Origin: Paracoccaceae bacterium
GTDB lineage: Bacteria; Pseudomonadota; Alphaproteobacteria; Rhodobacterales; Rhodobacteraceae
Assembly: GCA_024742405.1 (NCBI GenBank)
Contig: JANSYP010000002.1
Coordinates: forward strand, 545,697-609,696
DNA length: 64,000 nucleotides
Reading direction: 5' to 3'
Shown here piece by piece: positions 22,698 through 33,929 of this stretch (the first letter of the stretch is position 1; every line of letters starts with the position of its first letter). The position numbers and the translations under genes were made by a program. The notes beneath the pieces were generated by a model. The model was not told the DNA's origin. It made no database searches and saw only the letters and a list, made by a program, of their open reading frames with translations.

Positions 22698-24793
22698 CCG
22701 GGCGATCCTCGCGCGGCGAGCACGAAGGCGAGCACAGCCTGTTCGGCGACGTCGATATCGCTGCCCTCAACCGGTGTGGGTCCGGCGTCGGGACGGTTAC
22801 TGTCGATCTCACAGATCCAGTGTGTACCTTCGGCCAGCGCCGGCAAGGTTACGCAACAAGGTCCCCCCGCGTTGAAAACCGCAAAAATGACCGTGTCGGA
22901 GGCTGTATAGGACGGTGTTCCCGACGCGCTGCGCATTTCCACGCAGACCGTTGCGAGTGCGGGGTCCTGCCAGTCCGCGCCTTCCATCGGCGTGCCGTCG
23001 ATATGCCACCAGAACAGGTCCTCGATCCCGTCGACCGCTCGCGAGCGTGCGTGCAGGAACCGTTTCTGACGCAGGACAGGCTGCGTTTTGCGAAAGGCGA
23101 TGAGCTTGGCAGTGAAGTCGCAAAAGGCGGTGTCGGCCTCCTCCCAGTTGACCCAACCGATCGGATTGTCCTGGCAATAGGCGTTGTTGTTGCCTTGCTG
23201 GCTGTTGCCGATCTCGTCGCCCGCCAGGATCATCGGCGTTCCCTGGCTCAGCAGCAGCGTCGCCATCATCGCACGGCGGCGCCGGGCGCGCGCGGCGGTG
23301 ATCTCGGGATCGCCGGACGGGCCCTCAGTGCCGAAATTGTCCGAGAAATTCTCGCCATGGCCGTCGCGATTGTCCTCGCCATTGGCAGTATTGTGTTTTT
23401 GCGCGTACCGCACGGTGTCGGTCAGGGTGAACCCGTCATGGGCGGTGATCAGATTGACCGACGAGGTCGCAGGCCGCCCCGAATGATCGAATTGCGGGGC
23501 CGAACCGGTGAGCCGGTCCGCCAGATCCGGCGCGCGACCGGGATCGCCGCGCCAGAAGCGGCGGACGCCGTCGCGGAACTTGTCGTTCCATTCGGCAAAA
23601 GGCGGCGGGTAGGCCCCGAGCTGATAACCGCCCGGGCCGATATCCCAGGGCTCAGCGATCAGCTTCACCGCTGTCAGGACCGGGTCCTGGCGGATCGCAT
23701 CGAAAAAGGCCGCGCCGGGATCGAAGCCGTGCGCCGTGCGCCCGAGCGTCGAGCACAGATCGAACCGGAAGCCGTCGATGTGGAAGGTCTCGACCCAGTA
23801 GCGCAGGCTGTCCATGACCATGCGCAAGACCATGGGATGCTCGATATTCAGCGTGTTGCCGGTGCCCGTATCGTTGATGTAGTAGCGCCGGTCATCTGCG
23901 AGGCGGTAGTAGCTCGCGTTGTCGAGCCCGCGAAACGCCAACGTCGGGCCCATTTCGTTGCCTTCGCCGGTGTGGTTGTAGACCACGTCGAGCAGCACCT
24001 CGATACCGGCCGCGTGGAGCCGCGCGACAGTCTGCTGGACCTCTGCAATCCCGCCGGGACCGAGATAGCGCGGATCGGGCGCGAAAAAGCCCAGCGTCTG
24101 ATACCCCCAGTAGTTGGTAAGATCCTTCTGGACCAGAAACCGGTCATTGAGGAAAGCCTGGACGGGCAGCAGCTCGACCGCCGTGACGCCAAGGCGCGTG
24201 AGATGCTCGAGCATCGGGTCCGAAGCGAGGGCCATGAACTTGCCCGGATCCGGGACATCGCCCCGCATTGCTGTGAGCCCTTTCACATGGGCCTCGTAGA
24301 TCACGGTTTCCTCGAACGGCGTGCCTGGCGAGGTGCCATCATCCCAGGCAAAGCTCGGATCCACCACCACGCTGCGCGGCATCCAGCGCGCGCTGTCGCG
24401 CTTGTCGATACTCAGATCTGCCTTCGGCGAACCCACGGCATAGCCCATAAGCGCGTCATGCCAGATCGGGTGACCGGTCAGGCGTTTGGCATAGGGGTCG
24501 ATGAGCAGCTTGTGGGCATTGAACCGATGACCCTCGTCGGGCCGATAGGACCCGTGAGCACGGTAGCCATAGAGCTGCCCGGGCCGGATGCCCGACAGGT
24601 AGCCGTGCCATACATCACCATCGCGCTCGGGCAGATCGATCTGCCGAACCTCCTTCTTGCCGTCGTCGGAGAACAGGCACAGCACCATGCGCGTTGCATG
24701 TTGCGAGAAGACAGCGAAATTCACCCCTTCGCCATCGAAGGTCGCGCCGAGCGGGGTCGCCCGGCCGCTGCTGACCGCTGCACTGGTAATCAT
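22694..24793 (-). CDS. glgX: Glycogen debranching enzyme GlgX
   Basis: 699 residues from the ATG that overlaps the glgA stop as ATGA. The longer upstream frame has no family similarity and was rejected. A CBM48 domain (GATFDGEGVNFAVFSQHATR) is followed by a GH13 isoamylase barrel with VVYNHTGEGN, GFRFDLCSTLG (nucleophile Asp), LIAEPWDIGPGGYQLG (acid/base Glu) and ITAHDGFTLTDTV. It cleaves alpha-1,6 branches of limit dextrin after GlgP has shortened the outer chains. Cytoplasmic. Confidence 0.95.
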
Positions 24794-26226
24794 GACGCCT
24801 GTTCTAGACCCCGGTATAGCGCTGCGTACTCGGCCGCCGCAGTGGCCCAGCCAACGGGTTGTTTCATCGCGTTGCGCTGCAGTTTGGTCCAGACCGCAGG
24901 CTCCGCAAAGAGATCGCACAGCCGCGACATCGCATGGGCCAGCGCATCATCGTTCACCGGCGCGAACTGCACGCCCGTCGCCACCCCCGCGCGCAGGGCG
25001 GCGGGGTTGGCGTCGATCACCGTATCGGCCAGCCCGCCGGTGCGCGCGACCAGAGGGATCGTGCCATAGCGCAATCCGTACAGCTGCGTGAGCCCGCAGG
25101 GTTCGAACCGAGACGGAACCAGGATCGCGTCTCCGCCGGCGATAACCCGATGCGACAACGCCTCGTCATAGCCGATGCGCACAGCGACGCCCGGATTGGC
25201 GTCCGCGGCGCGGCGCAGCGCCTCTTCATATTGCGCGTCGCCCGACCCCAGCAGGGCGAGCTGCCCCCCTCGCTCCAGCAGCGAGGGCAGCGTGTCGAGC
25301 ACCAGATCGATTCCCTTCTGCTCGGTCAGGCGTGAGACGATCACGCAAAGCGGCCCGGGCGCGTCGGCCAGCCCGAACTCTGCCCGCAGCGCCGCGCGGT
25401 TTGCCGCCTTCCCTCGGGGTGTCTTGTAGCGGGTTGCCAGATCGGCATCTGCCGCAGGATCCCAAACCGCGTCATCGATCCCGTTCAGAATGCCGCTCAG
25501 ATCCGCTGCACGGGCGCTCAGCAACCCGTCGAGTCCCATCCCGAAAGCGGGCGTTGTCAGCTCGGTTGCATAGGTCGGGCTGACAGTGCTGAGACGGTCG
25601 GCAAACACCAGCCCGGCCTTCAAGGCACTGATCTGACCATAGTATTCCACACCCTCGGGATGAAAGACCGCTGACGGCAGTCGCAGCGCATCCAGCCGGT
25701 TGGCCGGGGTCAGCCCCTGAAAGGCGATATTGTGGATGGTCAGGATCGTACGCGCATGGCCACCGCCTTCCATCCCGCGCAGATAGACCGGTGCGAGCCC
25801 GGCCTGCCAGTCATGCAGATGCAGGATATCGGGCTGCCAACCCGCCGCTCCCTGGGCCGCGATGCGCGCCGCGATCCAGCCAAGGGCTGCATAGCGCTCC
25901 GCATTGTCCGGCCAGTCGCGCCCGTCGGCGCCCAGATAGGGCGATCCCGGCCGGTCGAAGAGATGCGGCGCATCCAGCACCATGAGATCGAGACCGCCGC
26001 CGGTGCCGCGCAGCACCCGTCCCGGTCCGCCGAAGAGGTCCTCTTCGGCCAGAACCTCCTGCGCGCCGGCACCGAGCCCGGCCATCACCGCCGGGTAGCC
26101 CGGCAGCAGAACCGCCATGTCCACCCCTTCGGCCTTGAGCGCGCCGGGCAACGCGCCCACGACATCTGCCAGCCCGCCGGTCTTGACCAGAGGCACGCAT
26201 TCCGAAGCGACCGAAAGCACTTGCAT
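24790..26226 (-). CDS. glgA: Glycogen synthase (ADP-glucose)
   Basis: 478-residue GT5 glycosyltransferase that elongates alpha-1,4 glucan from ADP-glucose. The N-terminal KTGGLADVVGALPGAL holds the ADP-glucose-binding KTGGL motif. HLHDWQAGLAPVY, ILTIHNIAFQG and the C-terminal ILVPSRFEPCGLTQLYGLRY with TGGLADTV (second KTGGL-like motif) are all present. The start MQVLSVASE shares one base with the glgC stop (TGATG). Upstream in-frame sequence belongs to glgC in another frame and was excluded. Confidence 0.96.
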   Translation of the reverse strand: MQVLSVASECVPLVKTGGLADVVGALPGALKAEGVDMAVLLPGYPAVMAGLGAGAQEVLAEEDLFGGPGRVLRGTGGGLDLMVLDAPHLFDRPGSPYLGADGRDWPDNAERYAALGWIAARIAAQGAAGWQPDILHLHDWQAGLAPVYLRGMEGGGHARTILTIHNIAFQGLTPANRLDALRLPSAVFHPEGVEYYGQISALKAGLVFADRLSTVSPTYATELTTPAFGMGLDGLLSARAADLSGILNGIDDAVWDPAADADLATRYKTPRGKAANRAALRAEFGLADAPGPLCVIVSRLTEQKGIDLVLDTLPSLLERGGQLALLGSGDAQYEEALRRAADANPGVAVRIGYDEALSHRVIAGGDAILVPSRFEPCGLTQLYGLRYGTIPLVARTGGLADTVIDANPAALRAGVATGVQFAPVNDDALAHAMSRLCDLFAEPAVWTKLQRNAMKQPVGWATAAAEYAALYRGLEQAS

Positions 26227-27491
26227 CACGTGGCGGCGGCCCTCTTGTCCAGCATATCCTGCGTGATCAGCGTTACCCCGGTATCGGTCACGCGAAACCA
26301 CCGGGCGTCCTCGACGGGGTCTTCGCCAACGACCAGTCCTTCGGGGATATGCACCCCCCGGTCGATGACGACTTTGCTCAACCGGGCCGAGCGCGACACA
26401 TAGACATAAGGCAGCACAACCGCCTCGGTCAGCGCGGCAAAGGAATTGGTGTGCACCATGGTGTGAAGCAGCGAGTTGCGCACCTCCGTACCCGAGATGA
26501 TGCACCCGCCGGCGATCAGTGACGACACCGCCACGCCGCGCCGGTCCTCGCTGTCATGGATGAATTTCGCTGGCGGGACGTGTTCGGAATGCGTCCAAAT
26601 CGGCCAGGTCCGGTCCCACAGATCGAGATCGGGAGCAAAGTCGGTCAGATCCAGGTTGGCTTTCCAGAACGCATCCACCGTTCCGACATCGCGCCAATAG
26701 GCCGGCGCATCCGGTTCACTGCGCACGCAACTGTCGGTGAACCGATGCGCCTGCGCCTTGCCTCCCTTAACGATTGCCGGGATCAGGTCGTTGCCGAAGT
26801 CGTGGGTCGAGTCCTTGTTCTCGGCATCGGCCAACAGCAGCTCGCGCAGAAAGGGCCAGCTGAAGACATAGATCCCCATCGAGGCCAGCGCCACGGTCGG
26901 ATCATCCGGTGTCCCCGGCGGATCGGCGGGTTTTTCCAGGAAGTTCGTAATCCGGTCATTGCCATCCACCGCCATCACGCCAAACGCCGCGGCTTCCTCG
27001 CGTGGCACCGTCAGACAACCGATGGTGACATCCGCGCCGGTTTCGACATGCTGCCGCAGCATGATCTCGTAATCCATCTTGTAGATGTGGTCCCCGGCGA
27101 GGACGACGATGTAATCGACCCCGTAGCTGTCGACGATGTCGATATTCTGAGCCACCGCATCGGCGGTGCCGAGATACCAGCGGTCTGGCCCGGTGCGTTG
27201 GCTCGCGGGCAGAATGTCGAGATACTCATTGCGCTCAGCACGGAAAAAGCTCCAGCCGCGCTGGCAGTGCCGGATCAGGCTGTGCGCCTTGTACTGCGTG
27301 GCGATTGCCATCTTTCGAATGCCGGAATTCAGCGCGTTCGAGAGGGCAAAATCGATGATCCGGGTCTTGCCGCCGAAATAGACCGCCGGCTTGGCGCGCC
27401 GGTCCGTCAACTCCTTGAGCCGCGACCCCCGGCCGCCAGCGAGAACGAAAGCCATACTTCGCGACGCCAGCCTCTGCGTGTTCGAGCTCAT
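26226..27491 (-). CDS. glgC: Glucose-1-phosphate adenylyltransferase
   Basis: 421 residues, making ADP-glucose from ATP and glucose-1-phosphate, the committed step of glycogen synthesis. [20 protein letters not shown] is the nucleotide-binding loop, followed by [32 protein letters not shown] (metal-binding Asp) and [10 protein letters not shown]. The C-terminal left-handed beta-helix mediates allostery. The start MSSNTQRL was chosen because GGGGGAG lies seven bases before it. An ATG five codons upstream lacks such spacing. Confidence 0.96.
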   Translation of the reverse strand: MSSNTQRLASRSMAFVLAGGRGSRLKELTDRRAKPAVYFGGKTRIIDFALSNALNSGIRKMAIATQYKAHSLIRHCQRGWSFFRAERNEYLDILPASQRTGPDRWYLGTADAVAQNIDIVDSYGVDYIVVLAGDHIYKMDYEIMLRQHVETGADVTIGCLTVPREEAAAFGVMAVDGNDRITNFLEKPADPPGTPDDPTVALASMGIYVFSWPFLRELLLADAENKDSTHDFGNDLIPAIVKGGKAQAHRFTDSCVRSEPDAPAYWRDVGTVDAFWKANLDLTDFAPDLDLWDRTWPIWTHSEHVPPAKFIHDSEDRRGVAVSSLIAGGCIISGTEVRNSLLHTMVHTNSFAALTEAVVLPYVYVSRSARLSKVVIDRGVHIPEGLVVGEDPVEDARWFRVTDTGVTLITQDMLDKRAAAT

Positions 27492-27536
27492 CTTTCTCCC
27501 CCTCATACCGAGTTTGCTTTTTTGTCTTTCTTGCCG

Positions 27537-29753
27537 TCAGCCGCCGTCCGGTGTGATCATGATGCAGGAGAGCGGCGGCAGGTAAAGTTGCGCACTGGCC
27601 GGTTGGCCGTGGCTTGGGTCGGTCGTCGCCTCGGTCGTCCCCATATTGCCGCGCCCGCCGCCACCGTAACTCTCGGCATCGGAATTCAGGATCTCGCGCC
27701 AGGGGCCGGGTTCGGGCAGTCCGAGCCGATAGCCACTCTGCTCCAGGGGCGTGAGATTGCAGATCACCACCACCTGCGGGGTCTCGCCATCGCCACGACG
27801 GATCCAGGCAAAGACCGAGCGGTCGGCGTCGTTGGCCTCGATCCACTGAAAGCCTTCGGGCATGCAGTCGAGCCGGTGCAGCGCAGGGGTTTCGGTGTAG
27901 ACGCGGTTGAGATCGCGCACCAGCCGCGCGATGCCGGCATGGGGAGGTTGGGCGGCGGCATCCCAGTCGAGCTGGCCGTCGTGGTTCCACTCGGCCGGCT
28001 GGGCAAACTCGCAACCCATGAAGAGCAGCTTCTTGCCCGGATGCCCCCACATGAAGCCGAAATAGGCGCGCAGATTGGCGAACCGTTCCCAGTCGTTGCC
28101 CGGCATGCGCTGCAGCAGCGACCCCTTGCCGTGGACAACCTCATCGTGGCTGATTGGCAGGATGAAGTTCTCGCTGAAGGCGTAGTGCAGCCCGAAGGTC
28201 ATCTGGTGATGGTGATGCCGCCGGTAGATCGGGTCGCGCGCGATATAGGCCAGCGTGTCGTTCATCCAGCCCATGTTCCACTTGAATCCGAACCCGAGCC
28301 CGCCCGCATCCACCGGGCTGCTGACCCCGGGAAACGCCGTGGATTCCTCGGCCACCGTCATGATCCCGTCGACCATGCCGTAGGTCGCGACGTTCATATC
28401 GCGCAGCATCGCGATGGCCTCGTAATTCTCCCGCCCGCCATCCTTGTTCGGGATCCATTCGCCAGCCTCGCGCGAGTAGTCTCGGTAGAGCATGGAGGCC
28501 ACAGCATCCACGCGCAGCCCGTCGACATGGTATTCCTCCAGCCAGTAGAGCGCGTTGGAAACGAGGAAATTGGCCACCTCCGTGCGGCCGTAGTTGTAGA
28601 TCAGTGTGCTCCAGTCCTGATGAAACCCCTCGCGCGGGTCTGCATGCTCATAGAGCGCCGTACCGTCGAAACGGCCCAGCCCGTGGGGATCGGTCGGAAA
28701 GTGCCCCGGCACCCAGTCGAGGATTACGCCGAGCCCGGCCTCGTGCGCCGCTTCCACCAGATCGCGGAACTCATGCGGGGGGCCATGGCGGATGGTGGGC
28801 GCGAAGAGGCCCACGGGCTGATAGCCCCAGGAGCCGTCGAACGGGTATTCACTGACCGGCAGCAGCTCCAGATGGGTGAAGCCCATGTCGCGCGCGTAGT
28901 CCACCAACTCGATGGCGGCTTCCTTGTAGGACAGCGACCGGTTGCCTTCGTCGGCGCGTCGCTTCCACGAGCCCAGATGCACCTCGTAGATGGAGATCGG
29001 CGCCTGGCGGTCATTGTGACGGTTGCGGCTCTCCATCCAGGCGCTGTCGTCCCAGCCGTAGCCGGAGATATCGCGGATGATCGAAGCGTTCTCAGGCGGA
29101 TGCTCCGAGCCGAACCCGACCGGGTCCGCCTTCAGCGGCAGCACGGCACCCGAGGCATCGAGCAGCTCGTATTTGTAGGCTTCTCCCTCGGCGAGACCGG
29201 GTATGAAAATCTCCCACACGCCAGTTGCGCCGCGTTTGCGCATCGGATTGCGCCGCCCGTCCCACTGGTTGAACCCCCCCACGACCGAGACACGGGACGC
29301 ATTGGGCGCCCAGACGGCGAAACTGGTGCCATCAATGCCTTCATGGGTGCGCGGATGCGCGCCCAGCACAGTCCAGATCCGCTGGTGCTTGCCCTCGGCC
29401 AGCAGATATTCGTCCATCTCGCCCAGCACCGGACCGAAACGATAGGGGTCGTCGCGCTCCCACGCCTCGCCTGCCGGCGCCTCGCACGACAGGCGATAGT
29501 CGCGTGTGGCCGGGATCTCGCCATGGAAGACGCCGGGCGCGACCTGCGCCAGGGCATGCGGCGCGCCGTCCACCAGCGCCGACACCGTATCCGCGCCGGG
29601 CTCGAACACGGTCAGCAGCATCCGCTCGCCGAAAGGATGCGGGCCCAAGACCGCGAACGGATCGCCATGGGTGCCAGCCGCGATCGACGCGGCGGCTGCC
29701 GGATCAAGCGTCGCGCGCGGGCCGGGGGCTGTGCTGCGCGTGCCGTCGGTCAT
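27537..29753 (-). CDS. glgB: 1,4-alpha-glucan branching enzyme
   Basis: 738-residue GH13 enzyme forming alpha-1,6 branches. It has an N-terminal domain, a CBM48 ([20 protein letters not shown]) and a barrel with [22 protein letters not shown] (nucleophile Asp), [14 protein letters not shown] (acid/base Glu) and [12 protein letters not shown]. Length and motif order match group 1 bacterial GlgB. It lies between glgP (43-base gap) and glgC (45-base gap) in the operon. Confidence 0.96.
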   Translation of the reverse strand: MTDGTRSTAPGPRATLDPAAAASIAAGTHGDPFAVLGPHPFGERMLLTVFEPGADTVSALVDGAPHALAQVAPGVFHGEIPATRDYRLSCEAPAGEAWERDDPYRFGPVLGEMDEYLLAEGKHQRIWTVLGAHPRTHEGIDGTSFAVWAPNASRVSVVGGFNQWDGRRNPMRKRGATGVWEIFIPGLAEGEAYKYELLDASGAVLPLKADPVGFGSEHPPENASIIRDISGYGWDDSAWMESRNRHNDRQAPISIYEVHLGSWKRRADEGNRSLSYKEAAIELVDYARDMGFTHLELLPVSEYPFDGSWGYQPVGLFAPTIRHGPPHEFRDLVEAAHEAGLGVILDWVPGHFPTDPHGLGRFDGTALYEHADPREGFHQDWSTLIYNYGRTEVANFLVSNALYWLEEYHVDGLRVDAVASMLYRDYSREAGEWIPNKDGGRENYEAIAMLRDMNVATYGMVDGIMTVAEESTAFPGVSSPVDAGGLGFGFKWNMGWMNDTLAYIARDPIYRRHHHHQMTFGLHYAFSENFILPISHDEVVHGKGSLLQRMPGNDWERFANLRAYFGFMWGHPGKKLLFMGCEFAQPAEWNHDGQLDWDAAAQPPHAGIARLVRDLNRVYTETPALHRLDCMPEGFQWIEANDADRSVFAWIRRGDGETPQVVVICNLTPLEQSGYRLGLPEPGPWREILNSDAESYGGGGRGNMGTTEATTDPSHGQPASAQLYLPPLSCIMITPDGG

Positions 29754-29796
29754 GTGTCCCTCGATTCTGTCCGGCCGGACCGTGCCCGGCCTGTCT

Positions 29797-32178
29797 TCAT
29801 GTCAGCAAAGGAGCGGCGGTCTGGTTCCAGATATCGGCCATGTATCCCCGGATTGTCCTGTCCGACGAGAACCAGCCCGAACGTGCCGTGTTCAGCGCTG
29901 TGCTGCGCGACCACCGAACCGTGTCGCGGAACGCCTTGTCAACCTCGCGCTGCGTCCGCCAGTAGTCGTCGAAGTCCGAGCAAACCATGAAATAGTCCGA
30001 CTGCGTCAGGTTTTGAACGATCCCGGCATGGCGATCGGGGTCGCCGGGCGAGAAGGTGCCGGCGCGCACGGCCTCCAGCGCGCGGGCCAGCCGAGGGCTC
30101 GCGGCGATGGCCGCCGCTGCGTGGCCGTCAATTGCGCGGGCAGCCACGATTTCGTGGGCCTCCATGCCGAAGAGAAAGAAGTTCTCCGCCCCCACATGTT
30201 CGCGGATCTCGACATTGGCGCCATCCAGCGTGCCGATGGTCATCGCACCATTGAGCGCGAATTTCCTGTTGCCGGTGCCCGACGCTTCCTTGCCCGCGGT
30301 AGAAATCTGCTCCGACAGATCCGCGGCCGGGATCAGCCGCTCGGACAGCGAAACATTGTAGTTCGGCGCAAAGAACACCCGCAGGGCGCGGCTCGTCTCC
30401 GCATCTGCGTTCAGCACCCGTGCCACATCATTGATCAGCCGGATGATGTCCTTGGCAAAGAAATACCCCGGCGCCGCCTTGCCGGCAAACAGCTTCAGCC
30501 GCGGGGTCCAGTCGCCATTGGGGTTATCCTTCATCTCCTGCCACTGCGCGATGGTCTCGAGGATGTTCAGGTGCTGGCGCTTGTATTCATGGATGCGCTT
30601 GATCTGGACGTCGAAGAGCATCTGCGGATCGACGGCGAGCGAAAACGCATCGCGCATCCAGTTCGACAGGGCCACCTTGTTGGCAAGTTTCGCGTCCTTG
30701 TAGGCGTCGAGGAACCCGGGGTCTTCGATATGCGGCTCCAGCGACCTGAGCTGATCCAGATCGGCGATCCAGTCCGGCCCGATTGTCTTGGTGATCAGAC
30801 CTGCCAGCGCGTGGTTGGACGACAGCAGCCAGCGCCGCGGCGTCACGCCGTTGGTCTCGTTGACGATCCGGTCGGGATGCAGCCGGTGCAGTTCGCTGAA
30901 GACGGTCGATTTCATCAGATCGGTGTGCAGCGCGGACACGCCGTTGACCTTGTGGGCCATGATGAACGAAAGCTCGCCCATCTTGACATCACCATCGCCG
31001 AGCGCCGTGGCGGTACGGTCCGGACGGGCCTTGGCGTGGGCCGCGTCGATCCGCTCGATCAACGTCATGTGCCGCGGCAGCAAGCGGCCCATCAGGTCCT
31101 CCGGCCAACGCTCAAGTGCTTCGGGCAGGAGCGTGTGGTTGGTGTAGGACAGGCACGCCCGCGCGGTCTCGACGGCTTCATCGAACCCGATCCCCTGCTC
31201 GTCGTGCAGAAGCCGAACCAGCTCCGGCCCGGCGATCGCAGGGTGCGTGTCGTTGAGCTGTATCGCCACCTTTTCGGCGAGCTTGCGCGGGTCGTCATAC
31301 TCGCTGAGAAACCGGCGCATCAGATCGCGCAGCGACGCCGCGGTGAAGAAATACTCCTGCTTCAGCCGCAGTTCCTTGCCCTGGGGCGTCGTGTCGTCAG
31401 GATAGAGCACCCGGCTGATCGTGCGCGCCAGGGTCTCGGCCTCGGCCGCGGCAGCGTAGTCGCCGTGGTTGAACCGCTCCAGGTCGAAGAGATGCGTGGG
31501 CTTGGCCGACCAGAGCCGCAGCGTGTTGGCCCAGCGCCCCTCCCAGCCGATAATCGGTGTGTCATAGGCCTGCGCGAGCACTTCGTCGCCCGGGGTCCAG
31601 ACCGCGCGATCCCCGGTCTCGCTGACCGAGCCGCCGAAGCCGATCCGGAATGCCGCCTCGGGGCGCTCGAACTCCCAGACATGGGGCTGGAGCAGCCAGT
31701 CCTCCGGCTCTTCGATCTGACGCCCGTCTTGGAAGCTCTGCTTAAAAAGCCCGTGTTCGTACCGGATGCCGTAGCCGTACGCCGGGCAACCGATGGTCGA
31801 CATGGATTCCAGAAAACAGGCCGCGAGCCGGCCCAGCCCACCATTGCCGAGCGCCGCGTCAGGCTCGTCGCCGACGATCTCCGACAGATCGAGCCCCAGA
31901 GACTGCAGTGCCGCATCCGCCTGATGCTCCAACCGCAGGTTGACGATGGCATCCTCCAGCAGCCGGCCGATCAGAAACTCCATCGACAAGTAATAGACCC
32001 GTTTGTGTTTTAGCTCGTAGGTGCGCCGCGTCGCTTCGAACCAACTGTCGGTGATACGGTCGCGCACGACATGGGACAGCGCCACGCGCCAGTCGCGCAG
32101 ATGGGCATGTTCGGGGTCCTTGCCGAGGGTGTATTTCAGATGGGTGAGCAGCGCGTCGCGAAAGTCCGTATCGGTCAT
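29797..32178 (-). CDS. glgP: Glycogen phosphorylase
   Basis: 793-residue PLP enzyme releasing glucose-1-phosphate from glycogen ends. The GT35 signature region [20 protein letters not shown] contains the PLP-binding lysine (GTGNMKF in most homologues, GTGNRKF here). [17 protein letters not shown] and [17 protein letters not shown] are the conserved N-terminal blocks. The start [11 protein letters not shown] was chosen. ATGs 15 and 42 bases further upstream lie in or next to a palindromic operator candidate. It is the first gene of the glycogen operon, so degradation and synthesis genes are transcribed together. Confidence 0.95.
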   Translation of the reverse strand: MTDTDFRDALLTHLKYTLGKDPEHAHLRDWRVALSHVVRDRITDSWFEATRRTYELKHKRVYYLSMEFLIGRLLEDAIVNLRLEHQADAALQSLGLDLSEIVGDEPDAALGNGGLGRLAACFLESMSTIGCPAYGYGIRYEHGLFKQSFQDGRQIEEPEDWLLQPHVWEFERPEAAFRIGFGGSVSETGDRAVWTPGDEVLAQAYDTPIIGWEGRWANTLRLWSAKPTHLFDLERFNHGDYAAAAEAETLARTISRVLYPDDTTPQGKELRLKQEYFFTAASLRDLMRRFLSEYDDPRKLAEKVAIQLNDTHPAIAGPELVRLLHDEQGIGFDEAVETARACLSYTNHTLLPEALERWPEDLMGRLLPRHMTLIERIDAAHAKARPDRTATALGDGDVKMGELSFIMAHKVNGVSALHTDLMKSTVFSELHRLHPDRIVNETNGVTPRRWLLSSNHALAGLITKTIGPDWIADLDQLRSLEPHIEDPGFLDAYKDAKLANKVALSNWMRDAFSLAVDPQMLFDVQIKRIHEYKRQHLNILETIAQWQEMKDNPNGDWTPRLKLFAGKAAPGYFFAKDIIRLINDVARVLNADAETSRALRVFFAPNYNVSLSERLIPAADLSEQISTAGKEASGTGNRKFALNGAMTIGTLDGANVEIREHVGAENFFLFGMEAHEIVAARAIDGHAAAAIAASPRLARALEAVRAGTFSPGDPDRHAGIVQNLTQSDYFMVCSDFDDYWRTQREVDKAFRDTVRWSRSTALNTARSGWFSSDRTIRGYMADIWNQTAAPLLT

Positions 32179-32200
32179 ACCCAAGGTCCTCATCACTGAT

Positions 32201-32240
32201 GTTTGCGCAAACGTAGGCATATCGCGCGGTTATCTGCGCA
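32201..32240 (-). promoter_or_regulatory. Two TGCGCA operator-like sites upstream of glgP
   Basis: GTTTGCGCAAAC at 32201-32212 is a perfect 12-base palindrome with a central CG step, the layout of LacI-family operators, 22 bases before the glgP ATG. A weaker related copy, TATCTGCGCA followed by ATA, has its centre at about 32237. The two centres are 31 bases apart, close to three helical turns. This suggests a LacI-type sugar regulator controlling the glycogen operon. The regulator is not in the window. Confidence 0.5.
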
Positions 32241-32478
32241 ATAGCCCTTGCTCGCAACCGCCAGAATAACGGCTTTTGCCGGGCGTGGTTTTTGGACGGT
32301 AAGAGATCACGTGACGCCATGGTGGCTACGAGCATGGTCGGCCGGCGCTCAAGGCTCGGGCCAGGTTTCGCGGCACACATCCCGTCGGACGGTCACGGCG
32401 CAGCTATCGCTAGGGCAATCCCGTCGTTAGGGTTCACCACGAACACATGGTGCAAACTCCGCGAGGCAGGGCCGGACT

Positions 32479-33759
32479 ATGGAAGAGACCCCAACCAAAA
32501 TGACGCCGCGTACGGTCCTCGCAGCAACGAGCGGCAACGTTCTGGAATGGTACGATTTCACGGCCTACTCATTTCTCGCGCCGATTCTGGGGCATGTGTT
32601 CTTTCCATCCGAAGATCATTTCGCATCACTTCTGGCGGCCTTTGCCGTACTGGCTGTGGGATATCTGGCGCGCCCGTTCGGGAGCGTGATTTTCGGCCAT
32701 ATCGGTGACCGCATCGGACGCAAACCCGCGCTGATGATCTCGGTCATCCTGATGGGGTCGGGATCGCTGGCAATCGCCGTGCTGCCGACCCATGCGCAAA
32801 TCGGCGTGGCGGCCTCCATTCTTCTGGTGGCCATCCGCGTCATTCAGGGCATGTCGGTCGCCGGCGAGTATACCACGTCGGGCGTGCTACTCGTCGAGCA
32901 GGCCGACCGGAAATCCCGAGGTTTCATCGGTGGCTGGATCGCCTTCGCCATGATGCTCGGCTGCGTCGCAGGATCCGGCGTTCCAGCCCTCCTGGGAACG
33001 TTTCTGACCGAGGATCAGATCCATGCCTGGGGCTGGCGCATCCCGTTCCTCATCGGAAGCCTGGCCGCGCTCTACAGTGCCATTCTGCGGGCGAGCATCA
33101 CCGAGTCCAGCCTAGAGGCCGTGGCCACCGAGCCGATGTCTTCACCGATCGTCGCGGCCGTGAGGGATCACTGGCGGTTGATGTTGCAGATGGTCGTGCT
33201 TTTGATCCCCACGGCCGTGATCTATTTTGTCGTCTTCGTCTATGCGGCCTCCTACCTGACTGGCGAGATGGGCTTCACGACAGGTCAGGCGCTTGATATT
33301 ACAACGATAAACCTGATTTTGATCGCGTTTCTCGCTCTCTTGGTCGGAAAACTCTCCGACCGTTTCGGCCGCCGGTCCCTGTTTCTCTTCGGTGCTGTCG
33401 GCACCATTTTATTCGCCTGGCCATTCTGGTGGCTCATGCATCAAGAGAACATCTACTTGGTGTTCCTGGGACAGCTCGGGTTTTCGATCTTCAACGCCAT
33501 CGGATGGGGGCTCTCCATCACGGTATTGGTGGAAATGGCCCCACCCCGGCTGCGATGCAGCACGGTCGCGCTTGGCTACAACATGTCCATGGCACTCTTT
33601 GGCGGGACGACCCCGGTCGTGGCCACCTATCTGGTCAGCCGCACAGGCGATGACTACACTCCGGTCTACTATGTGATTGCGGCGACGGTGGCGTCATTGT
33701 TCGTGATCTGGCGGATCCCGAAGCTCATCGCTCGCGCAAATGCCGGCGAGCCCGCCTGA
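32479..33759 (+). CDS. MFS transporter, metabolite:proton symporter (MHS) family
   Basis: 426 residues with about 12 hydrophobic segments. It begins NVLEWYDFTAYSFLAPILG, with the MHS signature loop ARPFGSVIFGHIGDRIGRKP between helices 2 and 3 and RVIQGMSVAGEYTTSGVLL in helix 4, and the second-half loop GKLSDRFGRRSLFLFG. Family members (ProP, CitA, KgtP, ShiA) take up organic acids, betaines or aromatic acids with protons. Divergent from glgP across 300 bases. No neighbouring catabolic gene indicates its substrate. Confidence 0.88.
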   Translation: MEETPTKMTPRTVLAATSGNVLEWYDFTAYSFLAPILGHVFFPSEDHFASLLAAFAVLAVGYLARPFGSVIFGHIGDRIGRKPALMISVILMGSGSLAIAVLPTHAQIGVAASILLVAIRVIQGMSVAGEYTTSGVLLVEQADRKSRGFIGGWIAFAMMLGCVAGSGVPALLGTFLTEDQIHAWGWRIPFLIGSLAALYSAILRASITESSLEAVATEPMSSPIVAAVRDHWRLMLQMVVLLIPTAVIYFVVFVYAASYLTGEMGFTTGQALDITTINLILIAFLALLVGKLSDRFGRRSLFLFGAVGTILFAWPFWWLMHQENIYLVFLGQLGFSIFNAIGWGLSITVLVEMAPPRLRCSTVALGYNMSMALFGGTTPVVATYLVSRTGDDYTPVYYVIAATVASLFVIWRIPKLIARANAGEPA

Positions 33760-33929
33760 CCCGGTACACCGAAGGACCGCGGCCGCACCTTGTTCCGGAG
33801 CCTGCCGAAGCGCCCATCGCGAACGCGTCCCAGCACTCTGGCATTGCGCAACCATTGAGTGAAACCCCGCATCAATGGCGGCGACGTGCGCGCGCTCACG
33901 AGCGCCTTGCGACGGCCCTCCAGCCCCTG

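Noticed and set aside
26556..29990. 1144-codon open frame on the plus strand
   Set aside because: It lies exactly opposite glgC and glgB, whose motifs are unmistakable on the minus strand. Long open antisense frames are common in such GC-rich DNA, and this one shows no domain.
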